Assembly: GCA_015296075.1 (NCBI GenBank)
Contig: DVDV01000060.1
Span: 1 to 35,060, forward strand
DNA length: 35,060 nucleotides
Direction of reading: 5' to 3'
DNA from: Leptolyngbyaceae cyanobacterium M33_DOE_097
Lineage (GTDB): Bacteria > Cyanobacteriota > Cyanobacteriia > Leptolyngbyales > Leptolyngbyaceae
Part shown: in pieces, positions 24,301-33,032 of the stretch
How positions within the stretch are numbered: the first letter of the stretch is position 1
How the letters are laid out: each line of letters begins with the position of its first letter
Notes under the pieces: generated by a model
Told to the model about the DNA's origin: nothing
Seen by the model: only the letters and a program-made list of their open reading frames with translations
The model's database searches: none
Position numbers and translations under genes: made by a program

Positions 24301-24634
24301 TGATCTCTACTCTTGCTGGTTACTAGAACTGGGTGGTTGCTTCTGGAGGACTCGTTTCTACCCTGGTGAATTGATGCTTGCCAGCGTTGCTAACAATCAG
24401 GATGAACGCGAGGCGCGCGATCGGGTGATGGCACACTATTCTCTCACGCCCAAAGGCAGATTACTGGGTTTGAAAGCGTTTGCAGATGAATATATTCCAG
24501 CATTGCGGGAAGGCAAAGGGTTTAGTCATATCGGGCAGGGTTTACCTGTAGAGAAATCAGGGCGATCGCCCCAACAGGAGGATTATCCTAGTGATCCTGC
24601 TGAACATGATCAACGCTCACTTATTGCACGTTAA
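21389..24634 (+). CDS. virB4: VirB4/TraC-type secretion ATPase with N-terminal membrane segment
   Basis: Protein of 1081 residues. Walker A is GTSGSGKS at 637-644; Walker B is SLFIGDEL with D879-E880. Between them are conserved VirB4-like parts, including VVGMDISSSGNS after Walker A; LLLSQDPD follows Walker B. VirB4 ATPases drive pilus assembly and substrate transfer at the inner membrane. Residues about 28-72 form two membrane helices (LGPWVAIVVLCYVITNGFF and GASFWLIASWWIL), absent from classical VirB4, which suggests a fused VirB3/PrgI-like anchor. The gene starts 25 bp after the pilin-like gene. The end is intact, and the stop at 24632-24634 overlaps the ribosome-binding site of the next gene. 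Confidence 0.85.
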   Translation: MERDFNREFIKVNRILGKQASIGPIPADQLGPWVAIVVLCYVITNGFFSLGLGWFFGASFWLIASWWILTGNQPHQFLDRWRNPPGTEWCNGNNIYVSPIPEHRPTWIRKRYGDARVNIRLKPVQVPNQYGGKSTFMPFQNEVNICCIAEIKKDDREVAALLLEKGKSQYQLVFGFRVAGLHDVLYDSEVNAFAHAIEEGMKELPIGERITFCTGCSSDDVARQEELSTLAEECQLKPVSVLTRNEQLRVQQLTQGGTRQTWHQLAFCTWTSDDEAGTQHKDLVGGLIERLRKAGSWVVEQITGNKRVYQEAFFKKLLLQGFQQGFIQWEVLLNTKVGLEVTPCSAADLWQWLWSRFNQGVAPPIPQVITLKETETGLELTETVTTDKHLCTLLIEGTQGRSACPEHRGDHDRIYLTGRGKVCGVMTMTDPPMGWTSTREHLKWVWKILSSSYVHDTEAWIEISRGNDFFIQDNLARQAKQSKAARTIAVTKGQGRDVGAEMKQEESFEAQRRLYEGTKALHCAPVFLVYRNSAEELTHACNLLANSFETAKVIRERHIAWEIWLQALPITCKRLLHGNNLNERRLTLDTHTVAGIIPLTMPKDIDRCGVEFLTGRGGKPIYIDLFHHQIGRALITGTSGSGKSVLGWRFAMEALANNIPVVGMDISSSGNSTFKTAIELLGDQGAYYDISSGSSNLLEPPDLRRFDKLERDRRMESWKDFIRRALSAIAMGKIHNPHLAQRVDALLIRALDVFLRDPEIITRYNRAFEMGWRSPEWQQIPTLPDFIKFCTRERLNLRSFEDLDRHSLNQIQSQVSALLASRLGKAIARPSTFSPEPAIKFFALSGLTNEQDAYLMAINAHAACIRNALSHPRSLFIGDELSVLLRRDGFAQIVGETCATGRKDGIAVLLLSQDPDTICECSAGSQIMQNINYRITGRITSSGINSFQRYLGYPPNIISQNATEAFLPRSSDLYSCWLLELGGCFWRTRFYPGELMLASVANNQDEREARDRVMAHYSLTPKGRLLGLKAFADEYIPALREGKGFSHIGQGLPVEKSGRSPQQEDYPSDPAEHDQRSLIAR

Positions 24635-24647
24635 GGAGGCAAAACTT

Positions 24648-25463
24648 ATGCGACTCAGATGGATGTCCATTCGGCTTATTACGCTGTTTCTAGTCGTAGG
24701 TGTTGGGTCTGTAAATAGTCCGGCATTTGCACGCACTCAAGATACGGGCAGGGACCCGGTTGAGGCAGCAATTCGTGATCAGGTAAATGGCAGCAATGTC
24801 TACGTATCGAATACAGGCAATCAAATCAATGATTTCTTGGGAGATGTGCAAAACTTTGTGCAAAACGATTTACTGAGTCCGGTTAACAATTTAATTCAAT
24901 CGACTTTGGGTGCTTTTCAGGTTCCAGATCTATCTCAACTCTGGAGTCAAATTATGGGTGGTTCAGCCAGCCGTGATCCGGGTGCGGTTTTATCTGAGAC
25001 TTTAGAGAATAAGACTAATGGGCGCAGTTCTTATGGCATTCGCGAGGATCTGAGCAAATATGCTGCTAGAGCCACAGCTACAGGAGTAGCGGATCAGTCC
25101 ACCTTGAGTCAGGAAGCACAAACCCAGATGGCTCAAGTACGGCAAGCAACGCAGCAGAACACGCAGGAAAGTGTGCGTTTGGGTGAGGAATCCCAGGGTT
25201 TGGACGTGACTCAACGGATTATGCAAAACCTTTCCCAACAGACTGCCCTCAACAGTCAGATGAATGAGCGGGTGCTGCAAGAGGCACAGCAAGCGCGAGT
25301 TGATCGGGCAATCGGCAATACATTGTCGGCTCAAACTGCCCGTGAACTTTCAGCGATTACCACTGCCGATCGGCGCAAAAATATTTCCGCAGGCAATGCA
25401 GCCAGTCAGCAAGGTGGTTTGTTGATGATGCCGGGTGGAGTGACGCTGGGTTCCGATCAATAG
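24648..25463 (+). CDS. VirB5-like secreted helical protein
   Basis: Protein of 271 residues. The start at 24648 is fixed by a near-perfect AAGGAGG (24633-24639) 8 nt upstream; an earlier ATG at 24591 would overlap virB4 and spoil the signal peptide. The signal peptide (1-28) ends in PAFA. The mature protein is helical and rich in Gln, Asn and Ala, with NQINDFLGDVQNFVQNDLLS near the front and a long Gln-rich helical middle (about 150-230). VirB5/TrbJ minor pilins, placed at the pilus tip, are of this kind. Position between virB4 and a virB6-like gene matches the canonical order. Sequence motifs alone would not settle it. Confidence 0.6.
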   Translation: MRLRWMSIRLITLFLVVGVGSVNSPAFARTQDTGRDPVEAAIRDQVNGSNVYVSNTGNQINDFLGDVQNFVQNDLLSPVNNLIQSTLGAFQVPDLSQLWSQIMGGSASRDPGAVLSETLENKTNGRSSYGIREDLSKYAARATATGVADQSTLSQEAQTQMAQVRQATQQNTQESVRLGEESQGLDVTQRIMQNLSQQTALNSQMNERVLQEAQQARVDRAIGNTLSAQTARELSAITTADRRKNISAGNAASQQGGLLMMPGGVTLGSDQ

Positions 25464-25511
25464 CCAACTCGAAACAATCGTGATGTCTTTAATGGTTTGA
25501 TTTGACGGCTA

Positions 25512-26636
25512 ATGCTCATGATGCCCCTGATTGCTCAATCCTTTCCAACTACAGGCGGAGAATCCGATGCCCTGGACATTATCACCAGTTCGCTGGAATT
25601 GTCCCGTGCCACGGTGGAGTCCTGGAATACGGTCTGGCTAGTAACGCTAGACCCGCTTGCGTCTGGACTCTGGATTGGGCTGATCCAATTGGGCATTACG
25701 TTGGGAGCTGCCAGCATTCTGTTTATTGCGATGACTACAGGTAAAGACATTATCGATAAGCAGTCCTGGTCAGAGCTAGCTTCAATCTTCGTCTGGCCGT
25801 TGGTGATTATGATTTTCCTGGGTGCGAATGGCAATGTCCTGGCAGGCACGATCAAGTTTATTCGAGGCTTTTCCTATACGCAGGTGCAGAATGTATTGCA
25901 ACTTCAGGTGGGTGAACTGACTTTTCGGGATGCCATTTCCAATGTGACGATCACCGGCATTGCCAAACAACAGCTTGAAAGTCTTTACAGCGAATGTCAG
26001 GGTAAGGTCGGCACGGAACTGGTGGAATGCTGGAACTCAAAGCAAGAGCAGGCACAAGCGATCGTAGCTGAAGCAGAGCGACAAGCGCGATCGCCCCTGG
26101 AGCCGTTACGTGCCTTTGGTCAGGCGTTATGGAATGCGTCATTGCCCGGTCAAATCAGCACAGCCGTGCGATTAACAACTGACCCTGGTAGCGTCTTCCG
26201 AGATACTGCGATTCCCATCATCCGGTTTATTCTCTACGCTTTGCAATGGGGATTCGTCAATATTCTGGAAGCGGCACTGTTGCTAACGGCGCTGTTTGCA
26301 CCGATCGCGATCGGACTCTCGCTTTTACCGCTGCAAGGTCGTCCGATCTGGGCATGGCTAACTGGATTCATCACTCTGTTCGGGATTCAACTGGGTTACA
26401 ACATTGTGGTTGGCTTAACTGCCGTTGTGCTGGTTAAGTCTGGAGCAGAGTTGGTGTCGGATGTGGCATTTCTCTTTTTCCTCAGCATCTTTGCACCGGG
26501 ACTGGCGGTTCTGGTCGCGGGCGGTGGAGGCTTTGCACTTTACAACGGCATTTCATCCAACGTGAAAAGTTTGATCGACATTTTTAGTAATGCGATCGGT
26601 ACAGTCACGAGCATTGCGCTGATACGACGGGGGTAG
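25512..26636 (+). CDS. VirB6/TrbL-like polytopic membrane protein
   Basis: Membrane protein of 374 residues with about six hydrophobic segments: about 50-75, 90-110, 235-265, 270-290, 297-322 and 325-350. A large hydrophilic loop (about 115-225) contains four cysteines in about 45 residues near its centre. Members of the VirB6/TrbL/TraG-N class form the inner-membrane pore of the type IV channel and show such a loop between helix groups. The late Gly-rich segment AGGGGFALYNG is typical of membrane packing. It lies 2 bp before the VirB8-like gene. Assignment rests on topology and gene order. Confidence 0.6.
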   Translation: MLMMPLIAQSFPTTGGESDALDIITSSLELSRATVESWNTVWLVTLDPLASGLWIGLIQLGITLGAASILFIAMTTGKDIIDKQSWSELASIFVWPLVIMIFLGANGNVLAGTIKFIRGFSYTQVQNVLQLQVGELTFRDAISNVTITGIAKQQLESLYSECQGKVGTELVECWNSKQEQAQAIVAEAERQARSPLEPLRAFGQALWNASLPGQISTAVRLTTDPGSVFRDTAIPIIRFILYALQWGFVNILEAALLLTALFAPIAIGLSLLPLQGRPIWAWLTGFITLFGIQLGYNIVVGLTAVVLVKSGAELVSDVAFLFFLSIFAPGLAVLVAGGGGFALYNGISSNVKSLIDIFSNAIGTVTSIALIRRG

Positions 26637-26638
26637 CT

Positions 26639-27364
26639 ATGCAAATTAAACGACTTCAAGCTCCACTCTTACCAGAGGCAAAAAACTTGCTGGCAGTGTG
26701 TTTCATCTGCCTGACTATCTTCAACAGCTTGATTTTTGTCTTAACGCTATTCACTGCCTTTCAAGTGAACCGTATTGCCGACCGGAAGACAACCTTTGCT
26801 CAGTTGGTGAATGGTGAAACGATTTATGTCTCGGAGCAAGAGCGGCACTGGCGCTATCCATCGGTGATCCAGAAAGTCGTCAGTGATTGGACGACCTTGA
26901 CGTTTAATTGGGATGAAAAGATTCCTGGCACGAATGAACCCGATCAGGGGGTTCGAGTTGGTAATAACAAACGAATTCCGACCAATGCCTGGTTTGCTTC
27001 TCTGCTGCTGGAATCGGAGTTTGCTAAAGCGTCTCTGCCCAAGGTTGCGGAACTGGTTCCTCCGGCGCTTTTTTCAGGGCAGATTCGTAGCACGACGATC
27101 ATTTCTTACCTGTCGGAACCGAGGGAAATTCGACCCGGAGAATGGGAAGTGGATCTGGTGGCAACGCGGGTGTTGATCGATCGAACGACGGGTAAGGATG
27201 AGCGAATTCCTTTCAATCGCACGTTTACGTTGCAGGCGGTTGAAGTGCCGCGATCGCCCCTCGGAGCCGATGCGCCTCTGGTAGAACGCAAAATCTACGA
27301 AATGCGTGCTGCGGGATTGCAAATCACCCGAATTGTCGAGTTTAACCCCCAGCAACAGCGGTAG
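26639..27364 (+). CDS. VirB8/TraE-like bitopic protein
   Basis: Protein of 241 residues with one membrane helix near the N-terminus (about 18-43, LAVCFICLTIFNSLIFVLTL) and a periplasmic domain of about 195 residues. Features such as RTFTLQAVEVPRSPL near the end suit the NTF2-like fold of VirB8/TraE proteins, which bridge the inner-membrane complex to VirB10. It is tightly packed between the VirB6-like gene (2 bp) and the VirB10-like gene (16 bp). No family motif is decisive; topology and order are the basis. Confidence 0.6.
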   Translation: MQIKRLQAPLLPEAKNLLAVCFICLTIFNSLIFVLTLFTAFQVNRIADRKTTFAQLVNGETIYVSEQERHWRYPSVIQKVVSDWTTLTFNWDEKIPGTNEPDQGVRVGNNKRIPTNAWFASLLLESEFAKASLPKVAELVPPALFSGQIRSTTIISYLSEPREIRPGEWEVDLVATRVLIDRTTGKDERIPFNRTFTLQAVEVPRSPLGADAPLVERKIYEMRAAGLQITRIVEFNPQQQR

Positions 27365-27380
27365 TGCAGTGAGGATGATC

Positions 27381-29045
27381 ATGACGAATGCGAACCGGCA
27401 GTTTGAATCCCATGAGTTTGATGAGGTGTCTGAGGCATTTTCCAACCCGACTCATCATTCAAACGGAAATGGCAAAACTTCTACAACATCAATTCAGCAT
27501 GGCTTGGAAGCTGATGATGATCTGACTCCAGAGGAGGAACAGCAGCTAGCGGGTTTTAATCCTGCCACTCCGCAGCTAATTTCAGAAGAATATCGACTGA
27601 AGCAAGACCAAGAAAGTGCAGTAGAGCGTCCACTGGCGGAACGTGCCAGCATTCGATTGGGTTCCGTCGTGGCAGTGGTTGGAACAGTGATGGGAGCCGG
27701 AGCTGTCTTGTGGTTTGGCTTCCTTCAACCTCGCCCACCAGCTCGACAAGTTACTCAGTCGCCCACCCCAACCCCGACAACGCCTCCAACGTTTGATGAG
27801 ACGGCTGAACTGAAAAGCCGTCTAGCGTTCCAGGATCAGCAGCAACAACTCCAGCCTGAATCTGCTGCTAGACCTCAATCTCCAGCCCCATCCAGACCTG
27901 TGGCTTCGAGGTCAACGGCTCCAGCGCCGACTCCGGCTGCGGTGTCTCCTCCTATCACAGCCTCTAGACCAGACCCAGTGATTATAAGATCACCTGTTAC
28001 TCCGCCAGAGAGGATTCAACCTGTCGAAAGAGTCGATCCGTTTCAGCGCTGGGCACAACTGGCAAATGTTGGACAACTACGAGTGAGTCCCGGTGCAATG
28101 GAGCCTTCGAGAACAGCTTCCGGCGCTCTTGGTGTTCAGTCTAATCCATCGGCATCAGCGACTCAGCAAAACCCGGTTATTCCCGTAGTCTCTATTGGTA
28201 GGACGGAAACAGAATCATTAAGCCTGACAACCAGTTCCGACACAGTTCCTAACTCCTTTGGGGTGGCTTCGCCTTCCGCGTTTAGTGCTGACATGACTCC
28301 TGGCATGATTGGCATTCTGAATCGTACTCCGGCTGACCAGCTTGATGTACAAATGGGTGGCTTCAGGGAAGTCGCGCTCGGAACGTTTACTAAAGCCAGG
28401 GTGATTATGCCGATGATTTGGGATGAGGGTAGCAATAATTCCACAGGTGGTACAGCGTCTGCCCAAGAAAATCGCTTTGCCGTAGAGCTGGTTGAAGATA
28501 TGAAAGCCACCAATGGCACAGTAGCACTCCCTACGGGTACGGTTTTGGTGATTCGTACCAGTGCTGTAGGGCGAGGTAATAATTTAGTATCGGCAAGTGC
28601 GATCGCCATTGTGTATCGCGATCGCAGCGGTCAAATCCGTCAGCAAACCTTACCGCCTGATAGCCTTCAGATTCGGGGGCAAGACAATCAACCATTAATA
28701 GCCCAAAAGCTCAATGATGTGGGACCTGATATCGCTCGCCAAGACCTGTTGACAGGGTTACTCAGCAGCTTGGGTCGGGTGGGAACGATTATCAATCAAC
28801 CGCGTACCCAATCCAGCACTACCACATCGGCAGGTAACTTTAATCAGAGCGTGATCACTTCGAGTGCTGAACCTCAGATTTGGGCGGCTGCACTGGAAGG
28901 TTTCTTCAATCCCATTGCTGAACGGCTATCCCGCCGCTCTGATCAAACGATGCAAGAACTCTTACAACGACCCAATGTGCAGTTTGTTCCTGAAGGAACT
29001 GAAGTTTCTGTGGTGGTCAATAGCTTTTTGAGGGTAGACCGATGA
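27381..29045 (+). CDS. VirB10/TrbI-like channel protein
   Basis: Protein of 554 residues. GAGG 6 nt upstream favours the ATG at 27381 over earlier in-frame starts. A cytoplasmic tail (about 1-90) is followed by one helix (about 95-115, SVVAVVGTVMGAGAVLWFGF), a Pro/Thr/Ser/Gln-rich periplasmic linker (about 118-230) and a C-terminal beta domain (about 330-460) with ALGTFTKARVIMP, then TVALPTGTVLVIRTSA. This is the plan of VirB10/TrbI, which spans inner and outer membranes and gates the channel. The end overlaps the next ATG (ATGA at 29042), so the two are translationally coupled. Confidence 0.78.
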   Translation: MTNANRQFESHEFDEVSEAFSNPTHHSNGNGKTSTTSIQHGLEADDDLTPEEEQQLAGFNPATPQLISEEYRLKQDQESAVERPLAERASIRLGSVVAVVGTVMGAGAVLWFGFLQPRPPARQVTQSPTPTPTTPPTFDETAELKSRLAFQDQQQQLQPESAARPQSPAPSRPVASRSTAPAPTPAAVSPPITASRPDPVIIRSPVTPPERIQPVERVDPFQRWAQLANVGQLRVSPGAMEPSRTASGALGVQSNPSASATQQNPVIPVVSIGRTETESLSLTTSSDTVPNSFGVASPSAFSADMTPGMIGILNRTPADQLDVQMGGFREVALGTFTKARVIMPMIWDEGSNNSTGGTASAQENRFAVELVEDMKATNGTVALPTGTVLVIRTSAVGRGNNLVSASAIAIVYRDRSGQIRQQTLPPDSLQIRGQDNQPLIAQKLNDVGPDIARQDLLTGLLSSLGRVGTIINQPRTQSSTTTSAGNFNQSVITSSAEPQIWAAALEGFFNPIAERLSRRSDQTMQELLQRPNVQFVPEGTEVSVVVNSFLRVDR

Positions 29046-29746
29046 GACGATTGCCCGCTCTGACCTTAGTTAGCACAGCATTATTGGTTGGTTTGGTATC
29101 TCCTGGGCTGTCCGTTCAGGCACAAACGTCAGCTTATCAGGTCGTCGATCGCAACAGAGCGACTACCAGTGCGGTTCAAGTTCAAGTTGCTCCTGGACGA
29201 GCAACTTCGATTAGTTTTAGCCAGACTGATGAAACGATCGCCTATATCCTGCTAGCAGATGCCTCGCGGGTAGTCTACAGCACTGATGCTGAGTTAGAGA
29301 CTGGGCGGGCAAAGACTATTTTCTTGAGAGTGATTCAACCGCTTCGCTTTCCAGGAGCGACCACTACGCCTGTAACCAACCTGATGGTACAAACGGTAGA
29401 TGCTAGAGGGCAGAATCGGCTCTACACGTTTGATATTGTTCATAGCAGCAATCCACGTTATGTCGGTGTTCAGATTTTGCCTGCGATCGCCCGTTCACAA
29501 GCTGATCCCGCTGTTGGTAATCTCAACTTAACGCTGGACAACATTCAAACCGGGTTAAGCATTGCCATTATGCGAGGCTACACGTCGATCGATGATCCTG
29601 TTGTTGCTAAAGTGCGCCAGCTTCTGGAACTGATGCGAACTGAGAATATGACAGCTTCGGAGGCAGCCCAGTCAGTTGGGTTGCCATTAGATCTACTTGC
29701 ATCTTTGGCAAGGCTTGTTCGAGAAGAAAGGGGTTTACCCGTCTAG
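29042..29746 (+). CDS. VirB9/TraK-like secreted protein
   Basis: Protein of 234 residues with a signal peptide (1-27, ending SVQA). The mature part begins with a beta-rich domain (about 30-145) containing ATSISFSQTDETIAYILLAD, then NLMVQTVDARGQNRLYTFDI. This pattern recalls the N-terminal beta-sandwich of VirB9/TraK, which links VirB10 and VirB7 at the outer membrane. The C-terminal third (about 165-234) is helical and unlike classic VirB9. It is coupled to the VirB10-like gene by ATGA. The order 8-10-9 departs from the usual 8-9-10. It closes the secretion cluster; no VirB11, VirB7 or coupling protein follows. Confidence 0.65.
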   Translation: MRRLPALTLVSTALLVGLVSPGLSVQAQTSAYQVVDRNRATTSAVQVQVAPGRATSISFSQTDETIAYILLADASRVVYSTDAELETGRAKTIFLRVIQPLRFPGATTTPVTNLMVQTVDARGQNRLYTFDIVHSSNPRYVGVQILPAIARSQADPAVGNLNLTLDNIQTGLSIAIMRGYTSIDDPVVAKVRQLLELMRTENMTASEAAQSVGLPLDLLASLARLVREERGLPV

Positions 29747-29792
29747 AAAATCTATAAAAGTAGAATATTATGGGAAGCCTATGCTAAAGCAG

Positions 29793-29813
29793 CTTCGTTA
29801 AAATTTAACGAAG
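29793..29813. promoter_or_regulatory. Perfect palindrome before drmD, candidate operator
   Basis: A 10-bp arm CTTCGTTAAA, one central A and its exact complement lie 65 bp before the drmD ATG and 47 bp after the last secretion gene. It is AT-rich with no T tract, so an operator for a dimeric repressor of the defence operon is likelier than a terminator, though both remain possible. Confidence 0.5.
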
Positions 29814-29877
29814 TTTGCTGAGTATTTACACGGGGTGGGAAGTTTATATAGTAAGAACCCTAAAGACTAGGCGTATT

Positions 29878-32800
29878 ATGTCTCCCCCTGACCAAGGTCA
29901 ACTTGTTGATGTCCGGCAGCGCCGCTATGTGGTGACAGAAGTTCAGAAGACGGTGTTACCGAGTAATCCGTTGATTCAGGGCATTCAATCTGCCCAGCAC
30001 CTGATCACCCTGACCTCAGTTGAGGATGATGCTCTGGGGGAAGAGTTGCAGGTGATCTGGGAACTGGAGCCGGGGGTTCATGTCCATGAAAAAACAGAAC
30101 TACCTGAGCCAACAGGGTTCGATTCTCCTGAACGGCTTGATGCATTTTTGGATGCCGTGCGTTGGGGAGCCTCCTCTTCTGCGGATATTCGCAACATTCA
30201 GTCTCCCTTTCGGAGCGGTATTGATATTGAAGATTACCAGCTTGATCCGGTCGTGCGGGGAATTCAGATGCCTCGCGTGAACCTGTTGATTGCTGACGAT
30301 GTGGGGCTAGGCAAAACGATCGAGGCTGGATTAGTTGCCCAAGAACTGATTTTGCGTCAACGGGTCAGGCGAATCTTGATTGTTTGTCCGTCTGCGCTGC
30401 AAATTCAGTGGCGCGATCAAATGCGGGATAAGTTTGGGCTAGATTTTCGGATCGTTGATAGTACCTTGATGAAAGAGTTGCGGCGACGACGGGGCATTCA
30501 CGTCAACCCCTGGACGCACTTTCCTCGTCTCATTACTTCCATCGACTTTCTGAAGCGCGATCGCCCCATCCGTTTATTTCGTGAGGTGTTGCCTGCGGAA
30601 GGAGAATCCATCTATCCCCGGCGATTTGATCTACTGATTGTGGATGAGGCTCATAATGTTGCCCCATCAGGGAGTGGTCGCTATGCAATCGACTCCCAAC
30701 GCACGGCTGCCATCCGCCTACTGGCTCCCCACTTTGAACACAAACTGTTTCTGACCGCAACTCCCCACAATGGCTACCGGGAAAGCTTTACGGCTCTGCT
30801 AGAACTGTTGGACACTCAACGGTTTGCCAGAGGAGTGGAGCCAGACCGGAACCAGCTTCAGGTCGTCATGGTGCGGCGATTGAAGCGAGAACTACCGCCC
30901 AAGTGGGATGGTACGCCCAGATTTCCAGAGCGGAAGTTGGCAGCTATTCCAGTTGATTACTCAGACATCGAGCGTCGGGTTCACACGGCTTTGCGGGAGT
31001 ATACCGATTTACGCCGTAAAGCTGCCGCTGATGATCCCACTGAACTATACGCCACCGAGTTTGTTCTGAAGCTCCTGAAAAAGCGTCTTTTTTCTTCCCC
31101 AGCCGCCTTTGCCACTACGTTGGAGCAACACCAAAAGTCGTTACAGGCTGCTAAACGCCGTTCAACGAGCCGGATTGCTAAACCGACTGTGGGCATTCTG
31201 CGACGGCAGGTTGAGCAAATTGAGGAAGAGTTTGCAGACGATGGATTGTATGAGGAATCGACAGAGGATGCGATCGCCAATACTAGCCTGCTATTTCGGG
31301 AGGTTACGCCTGAAGAGCAAGCACTGTTGCGAGAGATGCAAGCTTGGGCAGATGTAGCGGTCAAACGATCCGATTCTAAAGCGAAGCAGCTCTTGAACTG
31401 GATTAAGCAGTACATCAAGCCCGATGGACAGTGGTCGAATGAACGGGTTTTGATTTTTACAGAGTATCGGGCAACTCAGAAGTGGCTTTATGATTTGCTG
31501 GCAACGGAGGGACTGGTTGCAGGCGATCGCTTGATGACGCTGTATGGGGGTATGGATTCCCAGGAGCGTGAGAAGGTAAAGGCGGCATTCCAGGCAAACC
31601 CTGAGCTTTCCCCAGTACGGATTTTGCTGGCAACCGATGCCGCTTCTGAGGGGTTGGACTTACAGAACCACTGCTCTCGCCTGATTCACTATGAGATTCC
31701 CTGGAACCCGAACCGCATGGAGCAGCGGAATGGGCGGGTTGACCGTCACGGGCAGAAAGCGTCAGAAGTTCTGGTTTATCACTTTGTGGGCAAGGGTTAT
31801 CAGCACTCTGCGGTTGGAACTCGTCCTGGAGATCTGGAAGGGGATCTGGAGTTTTTGATGCGGGCAGCGTTGAAGGTGAATACGATTCGGGAAGATCTGG
31901 GCAAGGTAGGTCCGGTGATTGCGACCCAGGTTGAGGAAGCCATGTTAGGGCGGCGAACCACACTGGATACCAGCCGAGCGGAACGGGAGTCGGAACCCGT
32001 GCGGCGGATGCTGAAGTTTGAGCGATCGGTGCGGGAGCAAATTGAAAAGCTTCGAGAGCAGTTAAGTGAAACTCGCCGCAATTTCCGACTTACCCCAGAG
32101 AACATCGAAGCCGTTGTTAACATTGGGCTGGAATTGGCAGAACAACCGCCGCTGATACCAATAGAGATAGAGGGGTTGAGGGGACAAGCCTATCATCTGC
32201 CTGCGTTCCGGGGAAGCTGGTCAGCCTGCACGGAAGGACTGGCACATCCGCACACTCAAGAGATTCGCCCGGTTGTCTTTGACCCAGATCAATCGAATGG
32301 TAGGGATGATGTGGTGCTGGTGCATCTCAACCATCGTCTAGTGCAAATGTGTCTGCGCTTACTGCGAGCAGAGGTTTGGTCACGGGAAGGGCGGAAGCGG
32401 CTGCATCGCGTCACGGCTCGATTAGTTCCTAGTTCGGCATTAGAGCATCCGGTGGTGATTGCTCACGGACGCTTGGTGATTTTAGGCGGCGATCAGCAAC
32501 GGCTCCATGAAGAGGTGATTACCGCTGGGGGAATGCTTAAAGAGGGGCGGTTCAGCCGACTCAATGTGGGACAGGTGCAGATGGCGTTAGATGCGGCGTT
32601 GCCTGATCCGATTCCAGAAACAGTTCAGCAGCGCCTCATGACGTTGTGGGAGGGACACAAAGAACCGCTGTTGCGATCGCTAGAAGCTCGCATGGGCGAT
32701 CGCACCGCAGGTCTTCAGAAAGCGCTGCAAGACCGCTGTGATAAGGAGGTTGCCGATATTACGGCAATTTTGACGGAACTGCGTCAGAGCATTTTGAATG

Positions 32801-33015
32801 AACTGAAACAACCAGAGGTTGAGCAACTTGAGTTATTTAGCAATACGGAGCGGGAGCAGCTTGAGCGCAATCTCAAGAGCCTCGAAGCTAGATTAGAACA
32901 GATTCCCCAGGAGATTGAACAGGAGGCAGTCGCTATCCGAGCCAGGTTTAGAGATCCGACACCCCGATTATTTCCGCTGGCTGTTACGTATTTGATTCCT
33001 CAAAAGTTGATCTAG
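29878..33015 (+). CDS. drmD: DISARM-type SNF2-like helicase DrmD
   Basis: Protein of 1045 residues, with the start taken at 29878 (MSPPDQGQLVDVRQRRYVV) because the open frame upstream is only TTG-started and runs through the palindrome. The N-terminal region (about 1-115) is a family-specific lead-in. The helicase core follows: motif I DVGLGKT with K146-T147, motif II DEAH at 256-259, motif III LTATPHNG, then the second lobe with LLATDAASEGLDLQ and motif VI QRNGRVDRHGQ at 616-626. The C-terminal 350 residues include coiled coils (about 930-1010). This order matches DrmD of class 1 DISARM, a phage-restriction system in which drmD travels with the methylase gene drmMI and drmABC. The next genes support that placement. 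Other SNF2-type helicases are a possible but less likely assignment. Confidence 0.82.
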   Translation: MSPPDQGQLVDVRQRRYVVTEVQKTVLPSNPLIQGIQSAQHLITLTSVEDDALGEELQVIWELEPGVHVHEKTELPEPTGFDSPERLDAFLDAVRWGASSSADIRNIQSPFRSGIDIEDYQLDPVVRGIQMPRVNLLIADDVGLGKTIEAGLVAQELILRQRVRRILIVCPSALQIQWRDQMRDKFGLDFRIVDSTLMKELRRRRGIHVNPWTHFPRLITSIDFLKRDRPIRLFREVLPAEGESIYPRRFDLLIVDEAHNVAPSGSGRYAIDSQRTAAIRLLAPHFEHKLFLTATPHNGYRESFTALLELLDTQRFARGVEPDRNQLQVVMVRRLKRELPPKWDGTPRFPERKLAAIPVDYSDIERRVHTALREYTDLRRKAAADDPTELYATEFVLKLLKKRLFSSPAAFATTLEQHQKSLQAAKRRSTSRIAKPTVGILRRQVEQIEEEFADDGLYEESTEDAIANTSLLFREVTPEEQALLREMQAWADVAVKRSDSKAKQLLNWIKQYIKPDGQWSNERVLIFTEYRATQKWLYDLLATEGLVAGDRLMTLYGGMDSQEREKVKAAFQANPELSPVRILLATDAASEGLDLQNHCSRLIHYEIPWNPNRMEQRNGRVDRHGQKASEVLVYHFVGKGYQHSAVGTRPGDLEGDLEFLMRAALKVNTIREDLGKVGPVIATQVEEAMLGRRTTLDTSRAERESEPVRRMLKFERSVREQIEKLREQLSETRRNFRLTPENIEAVVNIGLELAEQPPLIPIEIEGLRGQAYHLPAFRGSWSACTEGLAHPHTQEIRPVVFDPDQSNGRDDVVLVHLNHRLVQMCLRLLRAEVWSREGRKRLHRVTARLVPSSALEHPVVIAHGRLVILGGDQQRLHEEVITAGGMLKEGRFSRLNVGQVQMALDAALPDPIPETVQQRLMTLWEGHKEPLLRSLEARMGDRTAGLQKALQDRCDKEVADITAILTELRQSILNELKQPEVEQLELFSNTEREQLERNLKSLEARLEQIPQEIEQEAVAIRARFRDPTPRLFPLAVTYLIPQKLI

Positions 33016-33032
33016 ATTTGAAAAACGTTCTT

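Noticed and set aside
28163-28609. Minus-strand frame of 148 codons inside the VirB10-like gene
   Set aside because: Shadow frame of a supported gene with no start context or motif.
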